Positions 7,463 through 15,268 of a stretch of 64,000 bases of DNA are shown piece by piece. Made by a program: the position numbers and the translations under genes. The number at the start of each line of letters is the position of its first letter. Position 1 is the stretch's first letter. Under the pieces are notes generated by a model, which worked only from the letters and a program-made list of their open reading frames with translations, ran no database searches and had not been told where the DNA came from. Location: NCBI GenBank assembly GCA_016125255.1, contig WGMD01000017.1:1-64000 (forward strand), read 5' to 3'. The stretch is from Planctomycetota bacterium. GTDB lineage: Bacteria; Planctomycetota; Phycisphaerae; Phycisphaerales; Zrk34.

Positions 7463-9361
7463 GTGAGCAAGCGCATTTCACGTACGAGGTCCGGCACGAA
7501 AAAGCCGCGGCGGGTGGTTGAGACGCCTGATGTGGTGACGGTGGTCGATGATGATGAAATGATTTCGACGACCGGGCGCAAGAACGACCCGCTGCTCGTC
7601 GAGGTCGCATGGGAAGTCGTCAACCAGGTCGGCGGCATCTACACCGTCATCCGATCCAAACTCCCGGCCATGGACGCCAAGTGGGCCAAACGCTATTGCG
7701 TCGTCGGCCCCTACATGCACCACACCGCCAGCGTCGAGTTCGAACCCGCCACCCCCACCGGCGCGTTCGGACAAGCCGTCAAAAAACTCCGCGAGATGGG
7801 CATCGGCGTGCATTACGGGCACTGGCTCGTCACCGGCCGGCCCCGCGCCGTGCTGCTCGACCTGGCGACCGGCTACTCGAAGCTCAATGAAGCGCGCGGC
7901 AAGCTCTGGCATCATCACAACGTCCCCACCCCGCACGATGATCAGCTCATCAACGACGTCGTGACCTTCGGCTACCTCGTCGAGCAGTTCCTGGCCGTGC
8001 TCGCCGACCGCGAGGCCGGCAAGCGTCCGATCATCGCGCATTTTCACGAATGGATGGGCGCCGCGGCGATTCCCGAAATCCGCCGCCGCATGATCCCCAT
8101 CACGACCGTCTTCACCACCCACGCCACGATGCTCGGCCGATACATCGCCGCCAACGATCCGTGGTATTACGACCATGTGCCCTTCGTCGACTGGCTCAAG
8201 GACGCCCGCCGCTTCCTCATCGAACCGCAGGTCACGCTCGAACGCGCCGCCGCCCACGGCGCGCAGGTGTTGACCACCGTCTCCAACGTCACCGCCTTCG
8301 AATGCGAACATCTGCTCGGCCGCAAGGTCGATGTCGTCACGCCCAACGGGCTGAACATCGAACGATTCGTGGCGCTGCATCAATTCCAGAATCTTCACAA
8401 CACCTACAAGGCGAAGATTCACGAATTCACGATGTCGCATTTCTTCCCCAGTTACGCCTTCGATCTGGACAAGACGCTCTACTTCTTCACGTCCGGCCGG
8501 TACGAGTATCGCAACAAGGGCTTTGACATGACGCTCGAAGCCCTCGCCCGACTCAACTGGCGGCTCAAACAGGACAAGATCGACCGCACCGTCGTCTTCT
8601 TCCTCGTGACGCGCAAGCCCTATCGCTGCATCAACGCCAACGAGCTTTCGCAGCACGCCATCATGGACGAATTGAAGGCGACCTGCGACGCGATCAAGGA
8701 GCAGATCGGCGAGAAGCTTTTCACGCAGACCGCCATGGGCCGCTCGCCCGAGTTCAACGAGCTGGTCGATGAATACTGGCGCCTGCGGCTGCGTCGCACG
8801 CGGCAGGCATGGGGCACCGGGCGCTGGCCGGCGATCGTGACGCATGACCTGGTCGATGATCGCAATGACGAGGTGCTCAATCAGATCCGCACCTGCAAGC
8901 TCCTCAACGACCGCTCCGATCCGGTCAAGGTCGTGTACCACCCCGAGTTCATTCAGGCGGTCAATCCGCTCTGGGGCCTCGATTACGATCAGTTCGTGCG
9001 CGGCTGCCACGCGGGCGTCTTCCCGAGCTACTACGAACCCTGGGGCTACACGCCGCTCGAGTGCATGGCGCTGGGCATTCCGTCGGTGACGAGCGATGTG
9101 TCGGGCTTCGGATCGTACGTCATCGACAACATCCCCAATCACGAGGACGCCGGCCTGTACGTCGTGCATCGCCGCTACGCCGACTATCACGCGGCCGTGG
9201 ACGAGCTGGCCAACCACATGTACAACCTGACCGTGCTGGGCCGGCGCGACCGCATCGCCCTGCGCAACAAGGTCGACCGCTCCGCTGAGCATTTTGACTG
9301 GACCAACCTCGTCAAATACTACGATCAGGCCCACGACCTGGCGCTGCAGCGCATGAGCTGA
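7463..9361 (+). CDS. Glycogen synthase, eukaryote-type (GT3 family)
   Basis: A 632-residue glycosyltransferase resembling animal and fungal glycogen synthase rather than bacterial GlgA. The opening EVAWEVVNQVGGIYTVIRSK matches the eukaryotic signature. The acceptor and donor-site regions HFHEWMGAAAIPEIRRR, VFTTHATMLGRYIAA and TTVSNVTAFECEHLL follow, then the C-terminal catalytic motif FPSYYEPWGYTPLECMALG with the two Glu of the retaining GT-B fold. GT3 enzymes normally use UDP-glucose. The first 45 residues are basic and low-complexity and are not part of the fold. It starts at GTG 7463 after a GAGGGA site. The regulatory phosphorylation segments of the animal enzymes were not recognised. Confidence 0.9.
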   Translation: MSKRISRTRSGTKKPRRVVETPDVVTVVDDDEMISTTGRKNDPLLVEVAWEVVNQVGGIYTVIRSKLPAMDAKWAKRYCVVGPYMHHTASVEFEPATPTGAFGQAVKKLREMGIGVHYGHWLVTGRPRAVLLDLATGYSKLNEARGKLWHHHNVPTPHDDQLINDVVTFGYLVEQFLAVLADREAGKRPIIAHFHEWMGAAAIPEIRRRMIPITTVFTTHATMLGRYIAANDPWYYDHVPFVDWLKDARRFLIEPQVTLERAAAHGAQVLTTVSNVTAFECEHLLGRKVDVVTPNGLNIERFVALHQFQNLHNTYKAKIHEFTMSHFFPSYAFDLDKTLYFFTSGRYEYRNKGFDMTLEALARLNWRLKQDKIDRTVVFFLVTRKPYRCINANELSQHAIMDELKATCDAIKEQIGEKLFTQTAMGRSPEFNELVDEYWRLRLRRTRQAWGTGRWPAIVTHDLVDDRNDEVLNQIRTCKLLNDRSDPVKVVYHPEFIQAVNPLWGLDYDQFVRGCHAGVFPSYYEPWGYTPLECMALGIPSVTSDVSGFGSYVIDNIPNHEDAGLYVVHRRYADYHAAVDELANHMYNLTVLGRRDRIALRNKVDRSAEHFDWTNLVKYYDQAHDLALQRMS

Positions 9362-9385
9362 CCTACAATCAGACACCCGCCCCCC

Positions 9386-9420
9386 CGTTTAGCGACGCGG
9401 CTTGCCGCGTGCTTCTTCTT
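9386..9420 (+). repeat. REP-like element (GTTTAGCG head plus palindrome)
   Basis: GTTTAGCGAC is followed by the palindrome GCGGCTTGCCGC and GTGCTTCTTCTT. The same layout is found on the minus strand at 59973-60008 (GTTCAGCGAC, palindrome, GTGCTTCT) and in relatives at 12111-12145, 14626-14655 and 40709-40769. Confidence 0.75.
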
Positions 9421-9429
9421 CAACGGACC

Positions 9430-10830
9430 ATGCCCATGCTCCGCACCCTTCTGCTCGTCCTGGTATTGACCCCCGCGACCTTCGCCGCCGACTACGCCAT
9501 CGTCGTCAAACAGGCGACGCTCGACGATGCCGCGTGGAAGCCCGTCATCGACGCGCTTGTGAAAAAGCACGACGGCGTCGTCATCGCGTACGCCGCCGAG
9601 GTGACCGAGTCGCGGGAAGCGCTGGCGAAAATGATGCCGCGCTATACGTGTTTCGTCACGAAGCCGGAGGAAGCCGGGCGGGCGATGGTGATCGCGGTGC
9701 ATCGCATGACGCGCGCGCTCGATGACGATCCGTACACCGACACACGCTGGGCGATCCTCACCGGCTACTCGCCCGACGCCGCCCTGCGGATCGCGCAGGC
9801 GAGCGAACCGTTGGTCATCCGCAAAGGCGCCGCCGGCACGCCGATGGATCTGTCGCCGTTTCATGAAGGCGTCTGGTACTCGGAGCGCGACGCGGGGGAG
9901 TATGTTGTCAAAAAGCCCGGTGAAAAGGCCGAGAAACAGACCGGCCCCGCCGACTCGACGGCCGAGATCGTCGATACGCTCAACAAGTTCTCGCCCGATC
10001 TTTTCATGACCAGCGGGCACGCCACCGAACGCGACTGGCAGATCGGCTACGCCTATCGCAACGGGCAGTTCCGCTGCGCCGATGGCAAACTCTTCGGCCT
10101 CGACACCGCCGGCCAGCGCCTCCCCATCGACTCGCCCAATCCGAAAATCTACATGCCCGTCGGCAACTGCCTGATGGGCCACATCGCCGACCGCGATTCG
10201 ATGGCGCTGGCCTTCATGAACAACGCCGGCGTCAACCAGATGATCGGCTACACCGTCCTGACATGGTTCGGCAAGGCCGGCTGGGGCACGCGCGATTACC
10301 TGTTCGATCTGCCCGGACGATACTCGCTCAGTGATGCGTTCTTCTTCAACAACCAGATGATCACGCGCGAACTGATCGACCGTTTCCCCAAGTCCCTCGA
10401 CTACGTCAACACGCACTGGGACCTGCAGCACGATCCGCGCGCCCTGGCACGCATCGCCGGTGAACTGGGCTACACGCAGTTCGACCAGACGACGCAACAG
10501 AACGTCGGCCTCATCTGGGACCGCGACACGCTCGCCCTCTACGGCGACCCCGCCTGGGACGCCCGCCTCGACGCCGCCGACCTGCCCGTCAAAACGCAAC
10601 TGTCGCGCGACGGAAATACGTGGACTTACACCATGACGGCGACGCGGAACATCCAACCCGCCCGCCCCCTCGCCGACTTCCTCCCGCAGCGCGTCAAAAA
10701 CGTGAAGCTCACCACCGGCGCCGAGTTCGCGCCCGTCATCACCGATGACTTCATCCTCCTCGAAAAAACCCCGGTCCTCGAAGCGGGCAAAACCTACACC
10801 GTAACCTTCACCGCCGATCCGATTGAGTGA
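9430..10830 (+). CDS. Secreted protein with caspase/gingipain-like (C25-type) core
   Basis: A 466-residue exported protein; residues 1-19 (MPMLRTLLLVLVLTPATFA) are a signal peptide. The central region has the layout of caspase-fold cysteine peptidases of the C25 (gingipain) type: FMTSGHATERDWQIG supplies a His, and KIYMPVGNCLMGHI supplies a Cys about 55 residues later. These are followed by MALAFMNNAGVNQMIGYTV, analogous to the passage after the catalytic Cys in gingipains. The C-terminal 90 residues look like a beta-rich domain. The start was chosen at ATG 9430 so that the signal peptide is at the N-terminus; the upstream GTG at 9409 is inside a REP-like element. Proteolytic activity is inferred and no substrate is known. 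Confidence 0.6.
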   Translation: MPMLRTLLLVLVLTPATFAADYAIVVKQATLDDAAWKPVIDALVKKHDGVVIAYAAEVTESREALAKMMPRYTCFVTKPEEAGRAMVIAVHRMTRALDDDPYTDTRWAILTGYSPDAALRIAQASEPLVIRKGAAGTPMDLSPFHEGVWYSERDAGEYVVKKPGEKAEKQTGPADSTAEIVDTLNKFSPDLFMTSGHATERDWQIGYAYRNGQFRCADGKLFGLDTAGQRLPIDSPNPKIYMPVGNCLMGHIADRDSMALAFMNNAGVNQMIGYTVLTWFGKAGWGTRDYLFDLPGRYSLSDAFFFNNQMITRELIDRFPKSLDYVNTHWDLQHDPRALARIAGELGYTQFDQTTQQNVGLIWDRDTLALYGDPAWDARLDAADLPVKTQLSRDGNTWTYTMTATRNIQPARPLADFLPQRVKNVKLTTGAEFAPVITDDFILLEKTPVLEAGKTYTVTFTADPIE

Positions 10831-10837
10831 TGCTTGA

Positions 10838-11014
10838 ACCCTCCCCCTTGAGGGGGAGGGCAGGGTGGGGGTGAATCGCATCAGTTCAAATGCGTCTGTT
10901 TGCGCGTCCACACATCCGTGCGCGCGACGGATGCGATCATGGCGGAACGCGACATGACTGGACTGATACGCCTCACCCTCCCCCAGCCCCTCCCTGAAAG
11001 GGAGGGGGGAAGAG
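10838..11014. repeat. Gene-less copy of the inverted-end repeat unit
   Basis: The left end starts with the palindrome CCCTCCCCCTTGAGGGGGAG, followed by GGTGGGGGTGAATCGCATCAG. The right end, from about 10959, reads CTGATACGCCTCACCCTCCC, then the palindrome CCCCTCCCTGAAAGGGAGGG and GAAGAG. The ends are imperfect inverted copies of each other and of the array at 1-430. The ~75-bp middle differs (it contains CACACATCCGTGCGCGCGAC) and has no gene. It lies between the stop of the C25-like gene and the stop of the convergent phosphatase gene. Confidence 0.85.
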
Positions 11015-11017
11015 CAT

Positions 11018-12097
11018 TCACTCCCCGATCGCACCGGGCAGCGGTTTGGCGATTTTGTCAGAGGTCGACGCGAAGTCTTCGTGCAGGGCGGCGCTGATCG
11101 TGGGGGCGATCTGCGATTGGGTCACTTCGATGTTCTCGCGCAGGCCCATCGCCTTCGTGTCGGGGCCCATGACGGCGATCCAGATGCGGTTGGATTCGGG
11201 GATGGATTTGCCGTGGCTGGTCCAGTTCTGCCCGGCAGCGCCGCGGCCGTGATCGGTGGAGAGGATCAGCGTGGTTTTGCCGGCGTACTGCGGGTCGGAC
11301 TGGCAGTATTCCCATACGCGCCGAATGAAATCATCGCCCTGATGCATCGCGTGCAGGTACAGATCGTATCGCCGGCCGTGGCCCCATTCGTCGGTCTCGC
11401 CGAGCATGACGTACAGCACGCGCGGCTTGTTCGTGGTGAGCGTGCGCCAGGCGGATTGCATCGTCACGGCGTCGAAGCGCGCCCCGTCCCAATACGCGGG
11501 CAGGTCCGCGGCGATCTGATTGAGCGTGTGCTCCTCGGGCGTTTGCGGATCGAGAATCGGCGGGCCGTCGCCGTTGGCGGGGAGCTTGGAGCGATCGACG
11601 TTGAGAATGTACGGCAGCACGTCCCACGACCCGGCGGCATAGACGCGGCCCTCGAAGCCGGGGCGAGCATTGAGGTATTCCAGAACGGTGACGTTGGGAT
11701 TGGGGACTTTGTTGTTGGAGTCGATGTGCTCATCATCGGGTCGGCCGGTGAGCATTTCGTTGTAGCCGGGGTAGGAGAAGCGCATGTCGTTGGCGACATG
11801 CGCGAGGGACCCGTGCGCGTCGTCGCCGAAGACCTGGCCGTGTTTGGCGACGACGGTCCAGAAGAAGGGCATGAGCTTCGCGCGCCGCTGCTCGGGCGTG
11901 TCGGCCTTGTACAGATCGGCGACGGGTGCGGGGTTGCGGATGCCGCCTTCCTTTGGAGTCAATAGTTCATCTTGCGCGCCGCCGAAGACTTCCTGCCAGC
12001 GCGTGCCGTCCATGGTGATGAAGATGACGTTTTGGGTTTTGGTTTGAGCGAGTGCGGTGTTGGCGAGGAGGACGCAGGCGAGGAGGAAGTTGCGCAT
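11018..12097 (-). CDS. Exported alkaline-phosphatase-superfamily protein (sulfatase/PGM fold)
   Basis: A 359-residue protein with a cleavable signal peptide (MRNFLLACVLLANTALAQ). The metal-binding motifs of the alkaline phosphatase/sulfatase/phosphoglycerate mutase superfamily are visible: VIFITMDGTRWQEVFGG near the N-terminus (first Asp, with a Thr close by as possible nucleophile), ETDEWGHGRRYDLYLH (Asp and His ligands), and LILSTDHGRGAAGQNW (Asp-His). The NDMRFSYPGYNEMLTGRPDD stretch is typical of periplasmic members related to phosphodiesterases. The substrate cannot be told. It precedes the galM-like gene's 3' flank but is separated from it by a REP-like element at 12111-12145. Confidence 0.85.
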   Translation of the reverse strand: MRNFLLACVLLANTALAQTKTQNVIFITMDGTRWQEVFGGAQDELLTPKEGGIRNPAPVADLYKADTPEQRRAKLMPFFWTVVAKHGQVFGDDAHGSLAHVANDMRFSYPGYNEMLTGRPDDEHIDSNNKVPNPNVTVLEYLNARPGFEGRVYAAGSWDVLPYILNVDRSKLPANGDGPPILDPQTPEEHTLNQIAADLPAYWDGARFDAVTMQSAWRTLTTNKPRVLYVMLGETDEWGHGRRYDLYLHAMHQGDDFIRRVWEYCQSDPQYAGKTTLILSTDHGRGAAGQNWTSHGKSIPESNRIWIAVMGPDTKAMGLRENIEVTQSQIAPTISAALHEDFASTSDKIAKPLPGAIGE

Positions 12098-12110
12098 GTT
12101 TGCACCGTGA

Positions 12111-12145
12111 TGAAAGCGCGGGGCGTTGCCCCGCCGCTAAACGGG
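12111..12145 (-). repeat. REP-like element
   Basis: On the minus strand it reads CCCGTTTAGCGGCGGGGCAA then CGCCCCGCGCTTTCA, a GTTTAGCG head followed by a GC palindrome. It has the same layout as 9386-9420 and lies between two minus-strand genes. Confidence 0.7.
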
Positions 12146-12163
12146 ATCGACGGCGGTGGCGGG

Positions 12164-13288
12164 TCAGCGCGTCGAGAAGCGGAAGGTCATGTGATGTTCG
12201 TACGTCTGGCCGGGGCGGAGGATCGGGCTGGGGAAGTTCGGGTGGTTGATCGCATCGGGGAAGGTCTGGGTTTCCAGGCACAGACCGGCGTGCTGCTGAT
12301 AGACAACGCCATGCTTGCCGGTCACCGTGCCATCGAGGAAGTTACCGGTGTAAAGCTGCACGCCGGGTTGATCGGCCGAGAGCTGCATCACGCGACCGGA
12401 CGCCGGGTCGTACACCTCGGCGACGGGGCGCATCTGATGCGCCGGGCCGTCGACGACGAAGTTATGGTCATACCCCTTGCCGGGCCCTGCGCGGAGGGCG
12501 TCAATGTCGCGCCCGATTTCCTTGGGCTTGCGGAAGTCGAAGGGCGTTCCGGCGACGGGGGCCAGCTCGCCGGTGGGAATCTGCGTGTCATCGGTCGGCG
12601 TGTACTTGTCGGCATGCAGCGTGAGCACATCATCGAGCACATTCTTCGATGGATCCCCGCCGAGGTTCCAATACGTGTGCTGCGCCAGATTGACGATCGT
12701 CGGCGCATCGGTCACCGCGGACATCTCGACCTTCAGCTCGTTGTCATTGGTCAGCGTGTAAATCACCGTGACCGTCACCTTGCCCGGATAGTGTTCATCG
12801 CCATCGGGGCTGACGAGCGTGAGCTTCAGCGATGGGCCGTCGGATGTTTCCATCGGCTCGCCGGACCAGACGAGCTTGTCGAATCCGACGATGCCGCCGT
12901 GCAGATGGTTCACGCCATTGTTGACGGCGAGCTGGTACTTCTTGCCGTCGAGTTCGAACTGTCCCTTGGCGATGCGATTGGCGCACCTTCCGGCGATGAC
13001 GCCGAAGTAGGGGTGCCCCTTGACGTAGTCCGCGAGGTTGTCGAAGCCAAGGACGACGTCGGCGAATTGTCCGTGGCGATCGGGGAGGTGCAGTTCGGTG
13101 AGGGTGGCGCCGTAGCTCGTGATTTTGGCGACGAGTCCGTGGATGTTGGTCAGCGTGTAGAGCTGAACGGGATGGTTGGAGGCGGCGCCCCAGTCGTTGG
13201 TCACGATTTTTCCTTTGATGCTCGTGCAGCAGGCGGCGAGGGGAAAGATGAGCAGGGCCAGTAGGACGATGCGGACGGTGCGTTGCAT
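12164..13288 (-). CDS. Aldose 1-epimerase (mutarotase), lipoprotein form
   Basis: Interconverts the alpha and beta anomers of hexoses. The 374 residues carry a lipoprotein-type signal (VLLALLIFPLAACC), so it is probably anchored outside the cytoplasm. GalM motifs are ITSYGATLTELHLPDR, GVIAGRCANRIAKGQFELDG, NNGVNHLHGG, the catalytic His in NLAQHTYWNLGG, and the catalytic Glu near GLCLETQTFPDAINHPNFPS. FDFRKPKEIG is also a family block. It may process sugars freed by extracellular hydrolases; no other galactose gene is nearby. Confidence 0.93.
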   Translation of the reverse strand: MQRTVRIVLLALLIFPLAACCTSIKGKIVTNDWGAASNHPVQLYTLTNIHGLVAKITSYGATLTELHLPDRHGQFADVVLGFDNLADYVKGHPYFGVIAGRCANRIAKGQFELDGKKYQLAVNNGVNHLHGGIVGFDKLVWSGEPMETSDGPSLKLTLVSPDGDEHYPGKVTVTVIYTLTNDNELKVEMSAVTDAPTIVNLAQHTYWNLGGDPSKNVLDDVLTLHADKYTPTDDTQIPTGELAPVAGTPFDFRKPKEIGRDIDALRAGPGKGYDHNFVVDGPAHQMRPVAEVYDPASGRVMQLSADQPGVQLYTGNFLDGTVTGKHGVVYQQHAGLCLETQTFPDAINHPNFPSPILRPGQTYEHHMTFRFSTR

Positions 13289-13383
13289 GGGTCTGCCTCG
13301 ATTGCCGGTTCGTCGCGGTGGAGTTGAGGGTTGCCATGATAAAAGCGTCGGCGGGGCGGGGCAACGGGCGGAGGGTCAATCGC

Positions 13384-13389
13384 TATAAT
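13384..13389 (+). promoter_or_regulatory. Candidate -10 box of apgM (leaderless start)
   Basis: A perfect TATAAT ends 6 nt before the ATG at 13396, with no ribosome-binding site between. The predicted transcription start falls at the A of the start codon. Confidence 0.5.
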
Positions 13390-13395
13390 CCCGCC

Positions 13396-14610
13396 ATGAA
13401 ATACGCGATCATTCTTCCCGACGGGGCGGCGGATCATCCGCTTGAGGCATTGGAGGGGCGGACCCCGTTCCAGGTCGCCCGCAAGCCGAACATCGACGCG
13501 ATCGCCATCGAAGGTCGTCAAGGCACCGTCGCCACGACGCCGGAGGGTTACGCCGCCGGTTCGGACATCTGCTCGATGGCCCTGCTCGGTTATGACCCGG
13601 TGCAGTATCACCCCGGCCGCGCCCCGCTGGAGGCGGCGGCGATGGGCCTGCCCATCGAGCCGGGTCAATGGGTCTTCCGCTGCAATCTCGTGACGGTGAT
13701 CGACGGCGAGATGGCCGACCACTCCGCCGGTCACATTCAAAGCCCCGAGGGCCGGCGGCTCCTGGCCGACTTCGCGGCGATGATTCAATCCAGCGGTCTG
13801 GCCGACGGTTTGGATTTTTATCCGGGTGTGAGCTACCGCAACATCATGGTCGATCGCTCCGGGCGGACATATGACGAATTGATCACCACGCCGCCGCACG
13901 ACATTCCCGGCGAGGCGATCCGCAAGTATCTGCCCAAGGGCGGCGAGCACGCCGCGCTGATTCAGAAGCTCATCGCCGCCAGCGCCGAGCTGTTCGCCAA
14001 TCACGAAGTGAACATGACGCGTCGCGAGATGGGCGAGCGGGAGGCGACGCATGTCTGGCTCTGGGGCCAGGGCACGCCGCGCGTGATCGATTCGTTTGAG
14101 AAGCGTTTCGGTCTGCGCGGGGCGATGATCACAGCCGTGGACCTCCTCGCCGGCATCGCCGCGCTGATCGGATGGGACCGGCTCCACGTCGACGGGATCA
14201 CCGGCTACCACGACACCAACTACATCGGCAAAGGCCAGGTCGCCTGCGACGCGCTCGATCACTACGACGTGGTCGCGGTGCACATCGAAGCGCCCGACGA
14301 GGCGAGTCATCAGGCCGACGCGGCGACGAAAGTGGCGAGCATCGAAGCGATCGACAAACACATCGTCGCGCCGATTCTCAAGAAGCTCAAGACGTATGAC
14401 GAGGGCTGGCGCGTGCTGCTCATGCCCGATCATTACACCTGCGTCGAGACGCGCAAGCACGACCCGACCCCGCCGCCGTTCTGCATGGCGGGCAAAAACA
14501 TCACCGGCGTCCGCCATCAGCCCTTCACCGAAGAAAACGCCATCCACTCGGACCTGCACATCGAGTACGGCCACGAACTGATGGAGTTCTTCCTCCGCAG
14601 CGGGCTTTGA
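13396..14610 (+). CDS. apgM: Cofactor-independent phosphoglycerate mutase, archaeal type
   Basis: Interconverts 3- and 2-phosphoglycerate in glycolysis without 2,3-bisphosphoglycerate. The 404-residue length and the opening MKYAIILPDGAADHPLEALEG fit the ApgM family, which is distinct from the ~510-residue bacterial GpmI. Further motifs are the Ser nucleophile region GSDICSMALLGYDP, SYRNIMVDR, and the metal-binding C-terminal motifs HIEAPDEASHQ and LLMPDHYTC. ATG 13396 gives the family N-terminus and lies just after a TATAAT box, so the transcript is probably leaderless. Confidence 0.93.
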   Translation: MKYAIILPDGAADHPLEALEGRTPFQVARKPNIDAIAIEGRQGTVATTPEGYAAGSDICSMALLGYDPVQYHPGRAPLEAAAMGLPIEPGQWVFRCNLVTVIDGEMADHSAGHIQSPEGRRLLADFAAMIQSSGLADGLDFYPGVSYRNIMVDRSGRTYDELITTPPHDIPGEAIRKYLPKGGEHAALIQKLIAASAELFANHEVNMTRREMGEREATHVWLWGQGTPRVIDSFEKRFGLRGAMITAVDLLAGIAALIGWDRLHVDGITGYHDTNYIGKGQVACDALDHYDVVAVHIEAPDEASHQADAATKVASIEAIDKHIVAPILKKLKTYDEGWRVLLMPDHYTCVETRKHDPTPPPFCMAGKNITGVRHQPFTEENAIHSDLHIEYGHELMEFFLRSGL

Positions 14611-14625
14611 CCCCCGGAAGTTGCT

Positions 14626-14655
14626 GTTCAGCGACGCCGCTTCTTGCCGTGAGCG
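14626..14655 (+). repeat. Degenerate REP-like element
   Basis: GTTCAGCGACGCCGCTTCTT followed by GCCGTGAGCG resembles the head and palindrome of the elements at 9386 and 59973, but the palindrome is poor. It lies between apgM and the zinc-ribbon gene. Confidence 0.45.
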
Positions 14656-14729
14656 TGTCGAACGGGCGGCGTGTTTGCCTTGACGTTTCGTTCACGTTCC
14701 GGGAAACTCTCCGCCGTGGGAGCCCGTTC

Positions 14730-15221
14730 ATGAGCGAGCCGAAAATCGTCTGCGAGGGATGCGGCAAACAGTACGCATGGAAGGAATCGCTGGCCGGCAA
14801 AAAGGTCAAGTGCAAGTGCGGTCACGTCATGCGCATCCCCGACAAGCCGCCCGTCGAAGACGACGGCCTGGGCCCGCTTGAACTGGAATTCGCCGACACG
14901 CCCTCGCATCTGGCCCCGCCGCCGCCGCCCCCTCCCAAAGCCAAACCCGCCGAGCCCAAGCCGCCCGCCATCGACACCGATGACATCAGTTTCATGGACG
15001 TACCCGCCAAAGCGCCCGAGCCGGCCGTGCCCGAAGGCGGCTGCCCCTCGTGCGGCGCGCCCCTCGCCGACGGCGCGGTGATCTGCATCCAGTGCGGGTT
15101 CAACGTCAAAGCCGGCAAAAAACTCGGCACGGAAAAGGGCGAAGTCGAAGTCGAAGAAGGCGCCGCCTCCGCCATGCTTGGCAAACTCAAGGGCCTGTTC
15201 AAGCGCAAGTCCAAAGAGTGA
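14730..15221 (+). CDS. Zinc-ribbon protein of unknown function
   Basis: A 163-residue soluble protein with two zinc-ribbon modules. The N-terminal one has IVCEGCGKQYAWKESLAGKK followed by CKCGHVMRIPDK, a form seen in many planctomycete proteins where it often precedes a membrane or regulatory domain. The C-terminal one is CPSCGAPLADGAVICIQCGF, a double-CxxC ribbon. A proline- and acid-rich linker (residues about 55-110, with PPPPPPPKAKPAEPKPP) joins them, and the tail is basic (LKGLFKRKSKE). ATG 14730 starts the first ribbon. No function can be assigned. Confidence 0.8.
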   Translation: MSEPKIVCEGCGKQYAWKESLAGKKVKCKCGHVMRIPDKPPVEDDGLGPLELEFADTPSHLAPPPPPPPKAKPAEPKPPAIDTDDISFMDVPAKAPEPAVPEGGCPSCGAPLADGAVICIQCGFNVKAGKKLGTEKGEVEVEEGAASAMLGKLKGLFKRKSKE

Positions 15222-15242
15222 GGCACGTCACACGTCGCCTGT

Positions 15243-15268
15243 AACCGGGTCGCTACGCGACCCCGGTT
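15243..15268. repeat. CCGGGTCGC hairpin overlapping the 3' end of a gene
   Basis: AACCGGGTCGC-TAC-GCGACCCCGGTT is a near-perfect stem with a tiny loop. It covers the last codons and stop of the enolase-superfamily gene (stop at 15253-15255) and may act as a terminator for one or both converging genes, although no T-run follows. A sibling lies at 52708-52730. Confidence 0.7.

Noticed and set aside
5997-7610. 537-codon minus-strand frame over hom
   Set aside because: Shadow of homoserine dehydrogenase; composition only.
7478-9376. 632-codon minus-strand frame over the glycogen synthase
   Set aside because: The plus frame of equal length carries the GT3 motifs.
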